A stretch of DNA of 64,000 nt from contig NC_043976.1 of assembly GCF_902148855.1 (NCBI RefSeq), positions 19,690,166-19,754,165 on the forward strand, given 5' to 3'. The notes below the pieces were generated by a model. That model saw only the letters and a program-made list of their open reading frames with translations. It was not told where the DNA came from and ran no database searches. Both the position numbers and the translations under genes were made by a program. Origin of the DNA: Sphaeramia orbicularis. Its lineage: Eukaryota > Chordata > Actinopteri > Kurtiformes > Apogonidae. Below, piece after piece: positions 30,655 through 62,999 of this stretch (position 1 is the first letter of the stretch; each line of letters starts with the position of its first letter).

Positions 30655-33600
30655 GTATGTAATATGTGCACTAATTACTTAAACAAATGCACATGTCTGT
30701 AGTGGTTTATTTTAATTTTTTAGTATAGAAGAGTGTTGAATGGTGTTGCTTTTGTGGATTTTTTGGCCCTTGCCTTCAGTTACCCTCTTCTTTTTTGCAT
30801 TAACTTGTTGGGTCAGAATGTTTTGGAAAAACTGCAGAGACCTTGGGCCAAATAGGATCTGGAACTCTTCACAACAAGTGATGAAAAACTCTTAAAAACT
30901 CTTGGAAGGGAGTCTCAAACAGCTCAGAGGTTTATTGAGTACAGCAATGTACATTGATGTAAACAAACACTGGCTCATTTCCACTTGTACATTGCCTTTT
31001 TTATTTGTGGAACTACCTCTTTTGTGGCTGTTTCTTCAACTACAAAAGCAAAATGCCCAGTTTTTGGTTGTTTTTTTTTTGTGAAATGTGTCTTTGGCTT
31101 TATTCAGTTTATTCACAGGTAATTTTTATGTTTTTGCAAATTGTTTTCATGCAACAATATACTTAAGAACGTTTACATGGAATTGTGAAAAGAAATCCCT
31201 GTATGCAAACATAATTTTATCCTTTAACAATGTTGGTTAAAAATGTACAACCTACATAAAATTCTATCTTTTTTTTTTTTTTTTTAGTGCATGTGCGTCG
31301 TCATTTTTTTGTTTACTTCACTGAAATGGCTTGTATTTTCTACAGACGTACCATCTGAAGTGGACAGCTACCACAGCCTTTTCCCACTGGAACCCCTCCC
31401 TCCACCAAACCGTATGCAGAAGACCAGCAACTTCAGCTACATCACCTCCTGTTACAAAGCCGTCAACAGCAAGGATGACTTGCCTTACTGTTTGAGGAGG
31501 ATACATGGTAAGAAGTGACGTAATATGATTAACACTAGACTTTTAAGGATGCATAACACAGAATTCACATCCTTTAAAGTGCCATAGGGATAAGTGATAT
31601 AGATTATTGGATTAAATCATTGCTTACCTCTGCCTTTTTTAAAGTCGTATTAGTTGTCCTGCTAGGGTCATCTGTCTTTTGAATCAAATTGACAGACAAG
31701 TAAGATTCAGAATGTATAACACATAGAATATATTTCACGTCCTCTCACTTCCTTCAGATAGTTTAATACTTGTTTTGGGTGTCTACTGTCATTAAAAGTG
31801 CTACACCATTAGGGCGGGTATCAAACTTTAATATTGTCATGGCACTCATCAGATCACCTAGATACTACTAAGTATTGAAAACTCCTTTCATTTGATACCA
31901 AATCTAATTACCTAAGGAGTCAGTCTCATCATTGTAAATGTATGCATATTGCACAAACAGCTTTTATATATTATTAATGAAATTATGTTAGCAAACAACT
32001 TGGAAGTTATGGTAAATACTGTCTATTATTTTTTTATGTTCTAAAACTGCTGAGAGTTAGAAAATTAACAGCAAACATTTGCACCACACATGTATTCTTA
32101 TATTCTTTTTGTTAAAATGGGAAATATGCTTCAAAAACACTATTGTTTAGGAACTGATGTTGAATTCAAAGCATCGGTTATTAGTGTTTTAATGCCTGTG
32201 TGTGTTTTGTGCTATAAAATGTTAGGTTTCCGCCTTGTTAACACAAAGTGCATGATGCTGGTGGACATGTGGAAGAAGATTCAGCATTCAAACTCAGTAA
32301 CACTGAGGGAGGTCTTCACCACCAAGGCCTTTGGAGACCACTGTGAGTGTTTACAAGCATCCAGCCTGTACGGCATTTGTGTCTCTTCTGTATGTTCAAG
32401 GTGTAATATAAACAGTAGTTGGAGAAGCATGTAAAACATTTCATGCGCTTTGTTATAAATGTACTTTTTCCAAGCTCCACTATGTGATAATTTTCTTTTA
32501 AATTGGTTACAGATAGTAAAAATAAATGTACATTATGTGTAACTGTATGTTGTGTTTTTGACCTTCACCTCGTCGTCTTCTTCTTTCACAGCTTTGGTGT
32601 TCTCCTACGACTTCCATGCGGGTGCAGAGACTATGTTCAGTAGGCACTTCAATGACCCAGCAGCTGATTCGTACTTCACCAAGAGGAAGTGGGGTGAGTG
32701 GTCTTTCCACCCTTCCTCCTTCGCAGTAATAGACCCAGCATCACCTCAGAGCCTTTGGGCTCGCATCCGCTTCACACATTTATTTGCTTCGTTGCAAATG
32801 AGGTCATTAGCCTAAGTCTATTTAGGTTTGCAATTCAGTACCCGCAGAGCATGACTTTGTTGTCACGTGTACCTAGAACTTGAAAATTTAGTTTGCTGGA
32901 CTGAATTTTAGAACTTGTCTTTTCATGTTGGATAAAGAATGTTGATCCGTCATGGTTCTGTATATGTGTTTCTTCAGTTTGTCTTGCTTTGAGCCACCAT
33001 CAGACCTGAATGATCTGCAGTTCAGATTGCTTTCAGAGTGCCCCTCTATCTCAGGGATGAGCCTGTGCTTTTGGTACTGAGGAGAATTCTAAAAAGGAAG
33101 GAGGTTCAGTGTAGATCCTGCTCTCTGTGCTTTCTTCAGTACACCAACTTCAGCCCCCAGTGTCTGCTAGGACCCTGCCTTCTATTTGAGAAGGTGTTTC
33201 TGTTGGATCCTTGATTGTAAGAGAAATAAAGGAAGATTTGAAAAGTATTATGACTGACCAGATTGCTGCACAGACGTACGTGCTCCCACAAACCACTGTA
33301 CTCTTGCCGTGCAGAGAGCCAAGAAGGAGTTTTTAATGTGTTTTGACGGTTAGTGTGCGCCAGAGATACTTGGGGACATGAAGGAAACTGTGGCTGAAAC
33401 TGATCCTAGGGCAGGTGCTGTATGGCCAACATACAGGAATGCAGATAGAGGAAGCAAAACCTTTCAAACACAGGTCTTTGTCTAGTCTTTAGCAAACTCT
33501 GATAACAAACCACATTGTTTCAACTGCATAGAAATGAGCTTTTTCGTACTGCCACTGTACAGCAATATGTGTTAAATTCCAGGCAGTTATAGCATCATGT

Positions 33601-36600
33601 AGACTAAATGTATCTCATGGGCGTAGTGTTTAAAGAAGCTGCTATAGCCAGTTCTCACATTACTGGTACGATATTGAGGCTTTTGTTTGTATGCTGTAAG
33701 TAACACTCACTCAGTACTCTTATATAACATATCCAATATACTGTTGGTTTTAATTGTTAGAAAAAAATGACATGGTGCAAAATATAAATAATTGTCTTTG
33801 TGTTTCTTGTTTTAGATGAACTTGAGATAAAACATTGGTTGAAAGACAAAATGAGTGAAAAGTTGTGGTTTAAGGGTGTCAGTGAGCATTACTTGTTTAA
33901 AAATAATTATAAATGGAATAAAGCACAGTTGTGTAGCAATGACTGCAACATATTCACAAACATTTTTTTAACTCTAGTTGCCCAAGAAAGGAAGTACTAA
34001 TGTTGATTAGCATATTTCACAATAATTATAGCGGAAAAATATTTAAATTGATCTACTTATCAGCCCTGCATGTGTTACACACATATTTTACATGAGAGGG
34101 CACAATGACACAAATTCCTGTAACTGTCTTTAACCTGTTTCTTATTAGTGTGCCTCTCACTAATGATTAAAGTTCACTTCAGTGAAATAACATCTTTTTA
34201 CCGATATAAAATCTGGATGTGTGTAAGTTAAGTCGATAAGCACAATAAATTTATTCTACTTAGGGTAAAATGTCTAACCCTTTAGGCTGTGTTTGTGTGA
34301 CAAAGATGTGTCTGTCTGCAGGACAACATGAACCTCCGCCACCACGGCAGCATGCAGGTTTACTTCCAGAGTCTCTGATCTGGGCCTACATTGTCCAGCT
34401 CAGTTCAGCCCTGAGGACCATCCATACCGCTGGCCTCGCCTGCCGTGTCATGGACCCCAGCAAGATTCTAATTACTGGCAAAACCAGGTATTGACACAAG
34501 CAAAAGTATCAGAGCAGAAATTTAGTATTCATATTATAGCCTGCATGTATTTCAATTCCCATATCAGTGGGTTTAGTTACTACTGTTGACTGTAAATACA
34601 TTAAAAGCAGAAGAGTGTTCTCATTTGAGGCTTCCTTTTTTCTCAAACGTGTGGTTAAGCACACACCCACTCGCAGATATGCACACCAAGTGTTGACAGT
34701 AATGGCCTTTCGTCTCTGCAGGTTACGGGTGAACTGTGTCGGGGTGTTTGATGTCTTAACATTTGACAATAGTCAGACCAATCATCTTGCCCTAATGCCC
34801 CAGTACCAGGTACAGTCAGTGATGTCTTCTATAACACATAAGCAGACGCTACAGAAGGGTCCTACAGCTAATGTTAAAACTCTTTTGATATATGTTTGTG
34901 TCCTGTAGCAAGCAGACCTCGTCTCCTTGGGCAAGGTGGTGCTGGCGTTGGCATGTAACTCTCTGGCTGGCATTCAAAGAGAAAACCTGCAGAAGGCAAT
35001 GGAGCTGGTGTCTATCAACTACTCTTCAGACCTCAAGAACCTCATTCTGTAAGAAAGATCAGACTGCAAGATGGACAACAGCAATTTTAGGACAAAATAA
35101 AATGTAGTACTGTTACTCAGGGTTAGAAAAACTAGGAAGAAAGAAATCGCAGATTATTGAAAAGACTAGGTCATTAGCAGTTCATTTTGAAAGGTACTCT
35201 CCAAAGTGAAGATGGAGGGTTTTTTCATTTATGTGTTTGACAAGAATGCACATGAGCCTGAGATGTTTTCACAAAACATTTGATCAGAAACAAAATGCGT
35301 ACACAATTCTTTTTACTAGTTATGTTCCCACATATGCATACTTTAGTTTTAAACCATTTGATATGATATGCAGGCCTGTAATTTCAGCTTCCTGGTGTAT
35401 CCATGCTGAAAAGCTGAGGTTTGTTTATCTATGAACAGGTACCTGCTGACTGAACAGTCTCGCCTGCGCAGTGTCAATGACATCATGCCAATGATTGGAG
35501 CCCGGTTCTACACACAGCTGGACGCCTCACAAATGAGGAATGATGTCATTGAGGAGGATCTGGCTAAGGTATACAAATATGTCTCATATTTTATGGTCAT
35601 AAACAGTATCTTTGTATCATGCAGACAAACCATGTTCATGAATTTACATATTTTCATGTTCTTTCAGAGTGGTGGTGTGAAATAGGGCATGGGTATACTT
35701 CACTTAGAGAGAAGTTGTGTACACACAGGATATAGTACAGTTTACTGTTAGGCTTAACAGTCTGGTCTTGAATTGTGTTTCCTCATGTTGGTGTGAAACA
35801 CCAAATCCTCGCCTCAACTTTGTTATTAATGCCTCAACTTCCCTCTTACACCCTTACTCTGGTGTATTTGCCTCATCTAAGCATCAGTATTGGTTCAGGG
35901 AACAACTTTAGAGAACACAAGCATTATGATAATAAAACTGGGTTAGTTTCAAAAGGGGGAAAAAGGGGTAGCTTGTGTCGCCAGACTGTCTGTGATGTGC
36001 TGATATCTGTGCTGGTTTGATAGGTGGTAGCACTTCCTGTTTATCAAGCCACCTCTGCATTGCGTTGTAGATGAATGTGGTTTACACACAGGGAATAGTA
36101 GTTGTGTTATGTAGTTGCTTGGTGTTTTTTGGCTTTAGCAGCAACCATTTGAAATGTATTCACTGACAAAGAAATGTATGTCAGTATTAAGAGGTCGATG
36201 ACAAACACTGTCCATTTCATCCCTGAGCTCTGTCACTGCCACATCTGTGTTGTGTCAGGCTGCTGGTTGTGGTCAGTGTTTTTAAAGTTATCTTACTTGT
36301 TACTGAGCAGCTATAACTTTTGATATTTTCAAATGAACAGATTAACTCTGCAAGTATGAGTTAAATTGTAAAACTTTTTTAAAAATTTAATATGATAAAT
36401 AATTCTTTAGATAATTCTTAGCCAATTAAAAACTGAAATAGTTGCAGATGTAAGTGAGATATCTGCTGCTGTTTTTAATGACTTTGGACTAACTGTTCAT
36501 TTGTACCAACTGTTTAATTTGTTTTTATGGGCTTAGATTCATTATTTTTTTCACACAAATAAAAGTGGGATGCTGCTGTACCCCATATATCAATTTGATT

Positions 36601-38649
36601 AATAATTTTAAAATTATAATTAAAATGTCAGTTTAATGAAGCGTATATAAAACTTTGCATTATTGATTGACTGTAACATTATATTTGCTGATGTGGCTCA
36701 AAGCTGTAGCAGTTTTTAGATGTTTAATAAGATAAATTTTTGTGCTATTTTTCGGGTGGGATTTTGAAAATACTGAGATGTTGGTTTAATATGAGGTGGA
36801 TACATGGACACAGTTTATTTCTTCATACATACTGGACAAAAGAAGCCTGATTAGTTGGTTAGTTTTTAGTTTTTTTTTACTTTGCCCAACTTTGCAAAAA
36901 GCATTTGACAGGATGAGACTGGCAGAAAGGAAGAAGAGAATGAAGAGACAGGAGTAAGTTATATCTGCAGAGACACAAAGTGAGCTATGATTTGTGTACT
37001 ATAATCTGACATGGAGTATGACCAAGTTGTTATCACATGTGCAGGTCACATATTTGTCTGTAGTGTAGCCTTTGACACCTAAAATGTTGATGGGTTGAAG
37101 TCTTTCAAAATCATCTGATGCCGGAATATGTTGCTGCGTTTGTTGGAGATGCTGTAGTGCTTAAAATAAATATGTGGTTCATGTTTCCAGCAATTGCCGC
37201 TTCTTTTGACTTACTTTCATTAAGGAGGAAGTGACTTCTGGAACCTTTGAGAAAATGACGTTCCTCACAGGCACTTTTACTCATAATGTTTGAAAGTCTT
37301 TTGTTAAGGAGGAAATATCACATCCTGCAACTGTTTCTGTTTGGCTTGTTTTAAAATTGATGCCATTTGACTTTTTATTTTGTAAATCTATAACTGAAAT
37401 TTTACTCTGACACAGCTTTAAGTAACAAAAATCTGCTTAAACATAGCCAAATCCTTTTTTTTTTAAAAATTATTATGAGAGGAAAATAAATAATTGCCTC
37501 ACTGACATAGTAATGGTTGTAACTAGTCTATCTAATGAAATGGCTGGAAAAATTCTGTTTCTACTTTGACTTCTTCTGCTTATTACAGGAGGTGCAAAAT
37601 GGCCGTCTCTTCCGCCTGCTGGCCAAACTGGGCACCATAAATGAGAGACCAGAGTAAGGACCACATGTGTCAAGATGCTTTCTGGTTTGGTATGTTGTGT
37701 ATTCGATACTGTTTTGTTTTACTGTTTTTTTTTTTGTTTGTTTTTTTTTGTTTCCTGTATCAGGTTTCAGAAAGACCCTACATGGTCAGAGACGGGTGAC
37801 CGCTACCTGTTGAAGCTTTTCCGGGATCATCTGTTTCACCAGGTCACGGAAGCGGGGGCGCCCTGGATCGACCTCAGCCACATTGTCTCCTGCCTCAACA
37901 AAGTCAGTGAGCTTTCCTTTGTCGTAATGAAACTTGTCATTGATGAAAAATTAATATGCACATTTCTGTGCAGTTTCTGTGAAATAGTCCAGCAGGGAGT
38001 ATGGCCTATTTTCTGAATATGTCTTCTGAAAACATGCATGACTTTCCTTCTCTGTTAGAGAAAAGAGCAAGTAAAAGTAGGCCACATGACTGGCCTATTT
38101 CCATCATTGACATTTGGTGTTTGGTTAACAGCTGGTTACAGGATGCTGGAGGGAGAATACTAATCTCTGTGTACTGTTGAACTACTTAGCTTGCATTGCA
38201 ACAAACAAGGAAATTATGGAGAATTTAACAATATCTCACCTTTTGTTGCTCCTCTTTTTGATCTTAAATCCTGAAACTTAAGGTATTTTACAAGGCATTC
38301 ACATTGACTGATGGAAAGATCTTTTTGAAATAACAGATTTGTGTGGGGTTAGAATAGTTTTAGTTTCAGTTTTTTGTTTTGAAAGTAATTGATTAAATGT
38401 AGTTTCCAAAGCCACCAGACACACTTGATGAATGGCTCTGCCTGGTGATGTTGTATTGGAACTTTATAGGTGTATGCTTATACTGTGTCTTCGTGTCTGC
38501 TCACGCAGCTGGACGCTGGCGTTCCTGAGAAGATCAGCCTGGTGTCTCGGGATGAGAAAAGTGTCTTGGTTGTGACCTACTCGGACCTGAAGCGCTGCTT
38601 CGACAGTACCTTCCAGGAGCTACAGGCTGCGGCCTCTGGCTCTCTGTAG
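26899..38649 (+). CDS. pan3: PAN3, PAN2-PAN3 deadenylation complex regulatory subunit
   Basis: 18 exons join in phase to 792 residues: 26899-27235, 28181-28302, 28844-28916, 29015-29085, 29231-29375, 29640-29857, 30248-30352, 30440-30497, 31346-31507, 32226-32342, 32592-32693, 34322-34487, 34722-34809, 34909-35048, 35439-35568, 37589-37653, 37764-37902, 38509-38649. PAN3 recruits the PAN2 exonuclease to poly(A)-bound PABP and begins cytoplasmic mRNA deadenylation. Domains: CCCH zinc finger (Cys25, Cys34, Cys40, His44; [15 protein letters not shown]); a low-complexity region with a PAM2-like PABP motif ([10 protein letters not shown]); HTPNPANYM and [12 protein letters not shown] blocks; an ATP-binding pseudokinase (from about [14 protein letters not shown] through [16 protein letters not shown]); coiled coil; and C-terminal knob ([29 protein letters not shown]). 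The start MNSG matches human PAN3. The gene looks whole. Confidence 0.97.
30584..30651 (+). repeat. (TA)n microsatellite in pan3 intron 8
   Basis: About 34 TA units, beginning about 85 bp after the exon 8 donor. Confidence 0.97.
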
Positions 38650-41006
38650 CGCCCACTTCAGGCCCGGGATTGGACTGCCCGGACCTGGAACACACTATTG
38701 CACTACAGTGGAGGACCAGGCTCATGGAGACGACATCAGCATGGCGAAGGCAGCGGGGCAGGGCTTCGTGAACCTCAGTCACATACACTGACCCTGTCCA
38801 CCAGGAAGGCTTTTTCTAAAGTGTATTTTTTTTAGTTTTCCTAAACCCCGCAGCTGAAAAATGAAAAATAAAAGGAAAAAAAACAAAAAGGACAAATACG
38901 GAAGCTGTGACAAGTATGATGACAATTTTTTTAGATTTGGGGAACAAAACGAGAAACAAACCACATGGTTTTGAACTTTTTCCTGCTTTTATTGTTTATT
39001 TCTACAGTTGGGGTTTATTTTTCTGAGGAGGATGCACTAAGATTTTAATTTTTTTGTTAATTTTTGTTATTTTTATGAATATGTGTGAGTGGCCTACAGG
39101 GTGTACAGAGAGAGCTTAAGTCACACACACACACGGACATAACTTACCAGAGCAGACTGATAATTAAAACCAACAAACAAAAAAAAATCCAGCTTTCTGC
39201 TGACTGCACCCTCTTCTGGTCGGAGACTACACCCCTTCATTCTGACGCACTAGGAAACGGGACACACCACTCGAGGCATTCGTGGGGGGGTTGCATCTGT
39301 TTTATAAAATAGACCAGCCTACCTTTGCCTTGGTTGTTGGTTCCCCTTCAGAAAGGACAAACCACTTGGGTGGGTAGGAAGGGGTCCTAAAACTGGAACG
39401 GTCGGTGGATTTCTGATGTGGGTTCATGAGATGGTGGAACATCAGGCTCGTATGTGTGGGTGGGTGGTCTAATGTGGACTAAAATTTGGGTTTGTGGGAG
39501 GGGGGAGTGAAATGTGGTTCTTTTGGCACTGAGGAAGGGGTGTCTTCTCCTAATGCAGTCTACCAAGTGTTTGTTACATATGCAGCACTTTTGGTTAACA
39601 GACGCTATTGTGACATGAACTGCGTAAGGATGGGCCACTTTCATTGGCTGTCCAGCACTTGGGTGTAGCCCGTGGGTGGGGCTTCTGTTGAGGTGGAGCC
39701 ACAGCTGCCTCTTTGTGGAATGTCCTTATTTTGTCCCCCCATCCCGTCCTCCCACCTCAGTGTCCCCTTTTTCTGTCTATCTTGCTCTTCTTTCTTCTTC
39801 CTCCTTTTATCCAAACCTCATTCCCCTTCATGGGGTCTGAGCCCCTCTACATTTGAGAAAAAGTGATGCTTTGTGATTTTTGTAGCTGGTTTTTCTCTTT
39901 GCTCAGTTGTTGTGCAGGAATGCATGATGGGTTATGGGAGTGCAATTAATTTTTGCCTCAATTCAACTTTTTATTTCTGTGGACCAATTCCAGCAGGGGT
40001 TAGGGGTTTAGGTAAAGGGGAATGGATTGAGGGCGCAGGAGAAAAGGAGCAGGGCACCAACAGTTTTTGTTTTATTTGACTTTTTAAGATCATGAAATTA
40101 AAAACCTTGCTGGAGACAAGCAGTGGCGCGAGCCGCTGCGCTCACTTGGATGGCTTGGATAACTCAGGATGACAAACAGCTGGAGGGGCCCAATGATTGA
40201 ATGTGTTTGGCTGTCATTGGTCGCCCCCTGTCCAGTCAGATAGATGAGCTACAGTGGAGTGGGCAGAACGTCTTCAGATGGAGGTTTAAAGAAGTGAGTG
40301 GCATTGTGGAGATCATGCTGGAAGGGATTTCAAGTTGCCCTCAAGCACAGTTTATATTCTGCAGATATTCTGAGATCTTGTCTTGCCAAAATTATACTTT
40401 AATGACTGAATTAGGAGCAAACTTGCTCCACCCAAGTAAAAAAAAAGAAAAAAACCCAGCTCAGTCCAGCCTTGGCCAAAGCACTGGTCCTGACGACTCT
40501 GCCTCTGCCTTTTGTTTCAGTAGCTTTTGGTGGAGTTTAATGTGTACAAACCACACTGTCAGTAAGTTAAGGTCAAAGGCATAATCATGGCTGCAGTTGG
40601 TTTAACACAGATGTATCAGTTAAATCTAAAGTCTATGGCCTGTACTTGGGGGCAACAAACTTACAGCTGGCTGTGTTAGACCATGTACTACTTCCTCTGT
40701 TTTAGTGAAATGAACAGACAAAAACATATTTGGTGAATGTGGTGCTTTAGAAAACCCTCAAGACACAAACACGCACATATACATACACACTTTCAGAGAC
40801 ACACACGTGCCCCCGACTCGGCCTACACAATGTCAGTGCTCATATCACTATCTTCCACTTCATAACACACTCCAGTAATGTTAGTGATGACCTCCTCCCC
40901 CCACATCAACACACCTACAATCACCATCTTAGTATGTTTTATGCCCCTCTTGTGTTCATGGTCTCAAATTTTGCAATATTTGTGTGTACAGCAGTATTTT
41001 AATAAA
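38650..41006 (+). terminator. pan3: pan3 3' UTR with distal polyadenylation signal
   Basis: A long non-coding tail follows the stop, with U-rich and GT-rich stretches. AATAAA at 41001-41006 is a good candidate for the end of the transcript. No other gene is evident. Confidence 0.5.
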
Positions 41007-41674
41007 GAATACCAAAATTATACATGGATTTTTTTTATTTTTTTTTTAAGACATTACAGCATTACAATCATCATTAAAACACTGTCAGCATATTGGGTGG
41101 ATATAGAGCAGCAATTAACAATTTTCATTCTTGATTAGTGTTTCTTAATGGATTAGTGTTTGGTCTGTAAACTATAAAGCCTTGTCTGTTTACTATTGTC
41201 CAGCAGAATGAAAGATATATTCAGATTTGAGCTGCTTAAATCTGAGATCTTTGACTTTATTTCTTAAAAAATTGCTCAAGTGTCAAAATAGTGTGTGATT
41301 AATGTCTGACCACTAACAACAGCATGGATTTAACTGAATGATTAATTTTTAAAAGTGAAAAAACAAGCAAATCGTTAACTTTTGTTCTAATCTATAACAT
41401 TTTTCTATGGTTTGTAGTGGATACTTGCTTTACAAAAAACAAATAACAGTTTCATAGGTTTTTACTTGTCTACCACTTGCACCTGATAGAGGTAAATCTG
41501 CATTCATTTGCTAGATTTTAGCTCCATGTAACTAAAACAAAAGCAGTCTCAAACAACATCCATTCACTAAATCATTCCTTCTACAGGTCTGAGTAATAGT
41601 TTGTGTTAAATCTGATTATTTTAATCTTCATGACTGCATTTATTTCAGTTATACTAATATAAAAGCGTCTAGGT

Positions 41675-42333
41675 CAGGGGTGTCAAACTCACTTCAGTTC
41701 AGGGGCCACATACAGCCTAATATGATCTAAAATGGGCCCGACCAGTAAAATGATATAAATAATAGGATAAGAGCTTATAAATAATGTCAACCCCAAAGTT
41801 TTCTCTATGTTTTTGAGTGACAAAAGTAAAATTCCATGATGAAAACGTTTACACCTACGAACCGTACTTGAACATAACATGAACAAAAATGAACAACCTG
41901 AAAATTCTTAAGAAAAAAAGTGCAATGTTAACAATATTACGCCTAAGGTGTGTGTATCACAACTTATAGATTTAGTAACAGGCAGAATATTGTATAAAAT
42001 TCCACATACTTCTCTTAAGACATTTCAGATTGTTCATATTTGTTCAGGATATTCATATTTCATGTTGTAGATAGTCTGTAACTTTTTTCTAATTTAACTT
42101 TTTTTATACTAAAACAGAGGAAAATTTGCAGTTTTCATTATTTATAGGTTATTATGATAATATTTTACTAGTCTGATCCACTTTAGATTAAACTGACCTA
42201 AAATGATTTTTAACATCCTTGATTATTAATATCTTCAGTGTAATTTTTGTATTTCACAAATTCATCCTAGGGGCCGGATTTGATCCTTTGGCGGGCCGGT
42301 TTTGGCCCCCGGGCCGCATGTTTGACACCTGTG
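41675..42333. mobile_element. Non-autonomous hAT element with perfect 8-bp target duplication
   Basis: Flanking duplications GTCTAGGT are identical (41667-41674 and 42334-42341). Ends are CAGGGGTGTCAAAC and (reversed) CACAGGTGTCAAAC. The 659-bp body contains the family blocks TTCAGGGGCCACAT and GGGCCGGATTTGATCC. It has no transposase. It lies between pan3 and flt1, and the same family occurs twice in flt3 and once, degraded, in flt1. Confidence 0.92.
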
Positions 42334-42805
42334 GTCTAGGTGTATGTTTACATTCACAAAAGCAGGATAAAGACATCAGTTTCACAGACAATGAATACAG
42401 CATTAAAATAAATACATACATTCTGATTAAATGGCTACTTTTTCCAGCATATAATGGCTGTGTAAGGGGAATAAGTGTTCCTCTTTACAAGCTCAGTGCG
42501 TGAGGTACCAATACAAAAAGCTTTAGGTCAGTAAATACATTCGGTATAACTCCATAGGATAGGTTCTGTCTATCAGGGAATAACTTTTAGCTGCTCTTGG
42601 AAGGGGTTAAGTGAGGGAGTGCATTGAAATAATGCTTGGGAGCAGTACAGCATATACAAATTGGGGAGTAAAAAGATTGAGTCGAAGTGAAATATCTGAG
42701 ATGTTTAGGTGGACAGAGGAATACCTGCAAATCTTATGGTGAGGTAGAGGAAGCAAAATAGAAGATAATAAAAAAACACAGCGTGTCTTTACATAAGGAT
42801 GGATG

Positions 42806-60591
<17,786 letters not shown>

Positions 60592-61280
60592 CTGTGTTGA
60601 CACAAGTAATTTTACGCTGCTCACAGGTGTGGATGTGTGGATGTGTGGGTGTTTTTTCTCAGCTATGCTCGGCAGGAGGAAGAGCAGAACTCCAGGGAAA
60701 CTACTTGATCACGCTTTGATAGTATCACATCATCATCCTGCGACCATTTTTATCATTAGCATCACATCCTCTTACTCTGTCCTTTAGGCTGACAATAGTG
60801 GATCTTTGGAGTGCTATGTAATGCTTGATTGTTCATCTGTGGAGGACGCAGAGGTGGTATTGTCATCGCATGGATCAACTTCCTCCCATTCTGAACAAAT
60901 CATCCCACATTTCCAGGACAAGAGTTCCTGTCCCTCTCAATGACTCTCTCAAGTCTAAATCCATAGATTACACACCGGCGGGGCTGTGGGAACTGGAGGT
61001 GATGAAAGCTGCATTGTGGTTATTTACGCACAGCTTCTCACAAAGAACATAAAGAGATGCTTTAATGATAGTGTCAGAGTTAAAGAGAGTTTTGTTTAGA
61101 GGAGGTGATATGTCTACTGTGCATTCAACATTTTGTTAAGTTTGTGATGTCTCAGAAAAAAAACATGTTGGTTTGTGAAGTACTGTGATAAATATGGTTT
61201 AATTTTGATTAATGACATTTAATTATTGTATATAGTGTTAAACTGCTTAATATGAATATAATTCTGTGTAATTAAGATTA
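60592..61280. other. flt1 intron, no exon recognised
   Basis: The next upstream flt1 exon (Ig5, first half) should lie to the right. No frame with an Ig-like Cys/Trp pattern and splice sites was found here or further on, so this intron is probably longer than 3.4 kb. Confidence 0.45.
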
Positions 61281-61558
61281 ATCTCCTGAGACCCGATAAC
61301 GTATTTTTGTCCTCTGTAGGGGACAAGAGTTTCACAGCTTTATTGAGGAAAAAAAAAAACAAAAAAACAAACAAACAAAAAAAAAAACAGAACAAAACAA
61401 AAATACACTGTCCACTGCCAAGAACATTCCATAAAAATAAAAAAAAAATGCATCTGAAAAAACTGTTGCATTGTGCCATTTCCAATAAGGCAATTATTTA
61501 ATGTAAAAAAAAAAAAAAAAAGCCAAAACTTGTACTTTCCTGGGTGTCAGGAGGTTAT
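61281..61558. mobile_element. Small MITE with TAATCTCCTGAGACC-type ends
   Basis: The left end TTAATCTCCTGAGACC and right end GGTGTCAGGAGGTTA are near-perfect inverses. The interior is A-rich with simple AAAC runs. About 278 bp, non-coding, probably a TTAA-target element. Confidence 0.6.
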
Positions 61559-61726
61559 GATGCTGTATTATTAACAGCAACTTGATCACATGATTACTTG
61601 ATTCCTTGATAAACTTGGCTGCTTTCTACTCCTCTTCAGACATAAAGTATTGTTTAAGAGCCACAATGAAGTAGTTGTATATTTGTGTGACATTTGTTTT
61701 TCTTTTATGGTTTATTTATTTTGATA

Positions 61727-62090
61727 CAGTCGCAGAAAAAACTATTAGAGCATCAAAAGTCATCAAAAACAATGGTTATGCAATCAAGTGCTAACTCCTG
61801 TGTGTATCATGTGACTGAAACAGACAGAAAAGAAAACATGGAATGCCTAAAAGCACTGTTTTTGGCAGTACAGTGCCATAGCTTTTGATGTAAGAACTTC
61901 AGTGATTTTGGTTTTTATCAAGAAAACATGGAAAATGGCTAGATATCAGTTCTGAAATTAAACTCTTCTGAGCTTTTTTGTTGTTATCATTATATTTGTC
62001 CAAACAAATGTACCTTTAGTTGTACCAGGCATTAAAATGAACAAGAAATTGAAGAAAACAAGGATGGTCTGGTAATTTTTTCTGCGACTG
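61727..62090. mobile_element. Tc1/mariner-type MITE with perfect 15-bp terminal repeats
   Basis: The ends CAGTCGCAGAAAAAA are exact inverted copies, flanked by TA at 61725-61726 and 62091-62092. 364 bp with no transposase frame. The conserved AGAGCATCAAAAGTCATCAA block follows the left end. Confidence 0.9.
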
Positions 62091-62164
62091 TATTGGAGTG
62101 TCCTGTTCAAATTGCTAATTTCTTTTACCTATTTATGTTCAAAATAAAGTTTATTTTTATCTAT

Positions 62165-62396
<232 letters not shown>

Positions 62397-62823
62397 TAAC
62401 TTGATTAAACACCCTGTCTGTGTTATCAGGGTTAGAATTTGATGGATAAGTCTAGTTGTGTGTATTAACTCTGCAGAGGATGGTCCCACTTTGTTAATTT
62501 ACTTTTTAACCTAAAATGATCAATATCAAACATAATCTAAGATCATAAACAAATAAATATTTAAAATTTGTAGCAGAGATAATGAATGGATGATGAAAGA
62601 GTAGTTTCAGCGCATAATTGTAATATCATTTTTTGTTTTACATCTGGCTGTTCCACCACATAATACTGTTTCACAACACTTGGGGATAGTATTCTTTTTA
62701 ACACAACAAGGTCACTAATCCACGTGAGGGGTACTGTATGAGGAGACATGATATTCAGAAGTGAAGCTTTCTAGTAATTTGGATATTTTACAAACCACTG
62801 TATGACTCAGTGCTGGTTAACAT

Positions 62824-62999
<176 letters not shown>

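Noticed and set aside
35717-36020. Overlapping 64- and 81-residue plus-strand frames in pan3 intron 15
   Set aside because: No homology, and the flanking pan3 exons join in phase without them.
60790-61060. Possible further flt1 exon on the minus strand
   Set aside because: The stretch is less AT-rich, but no Ig-type cysteine pattern with in-phase splice sites could be read.
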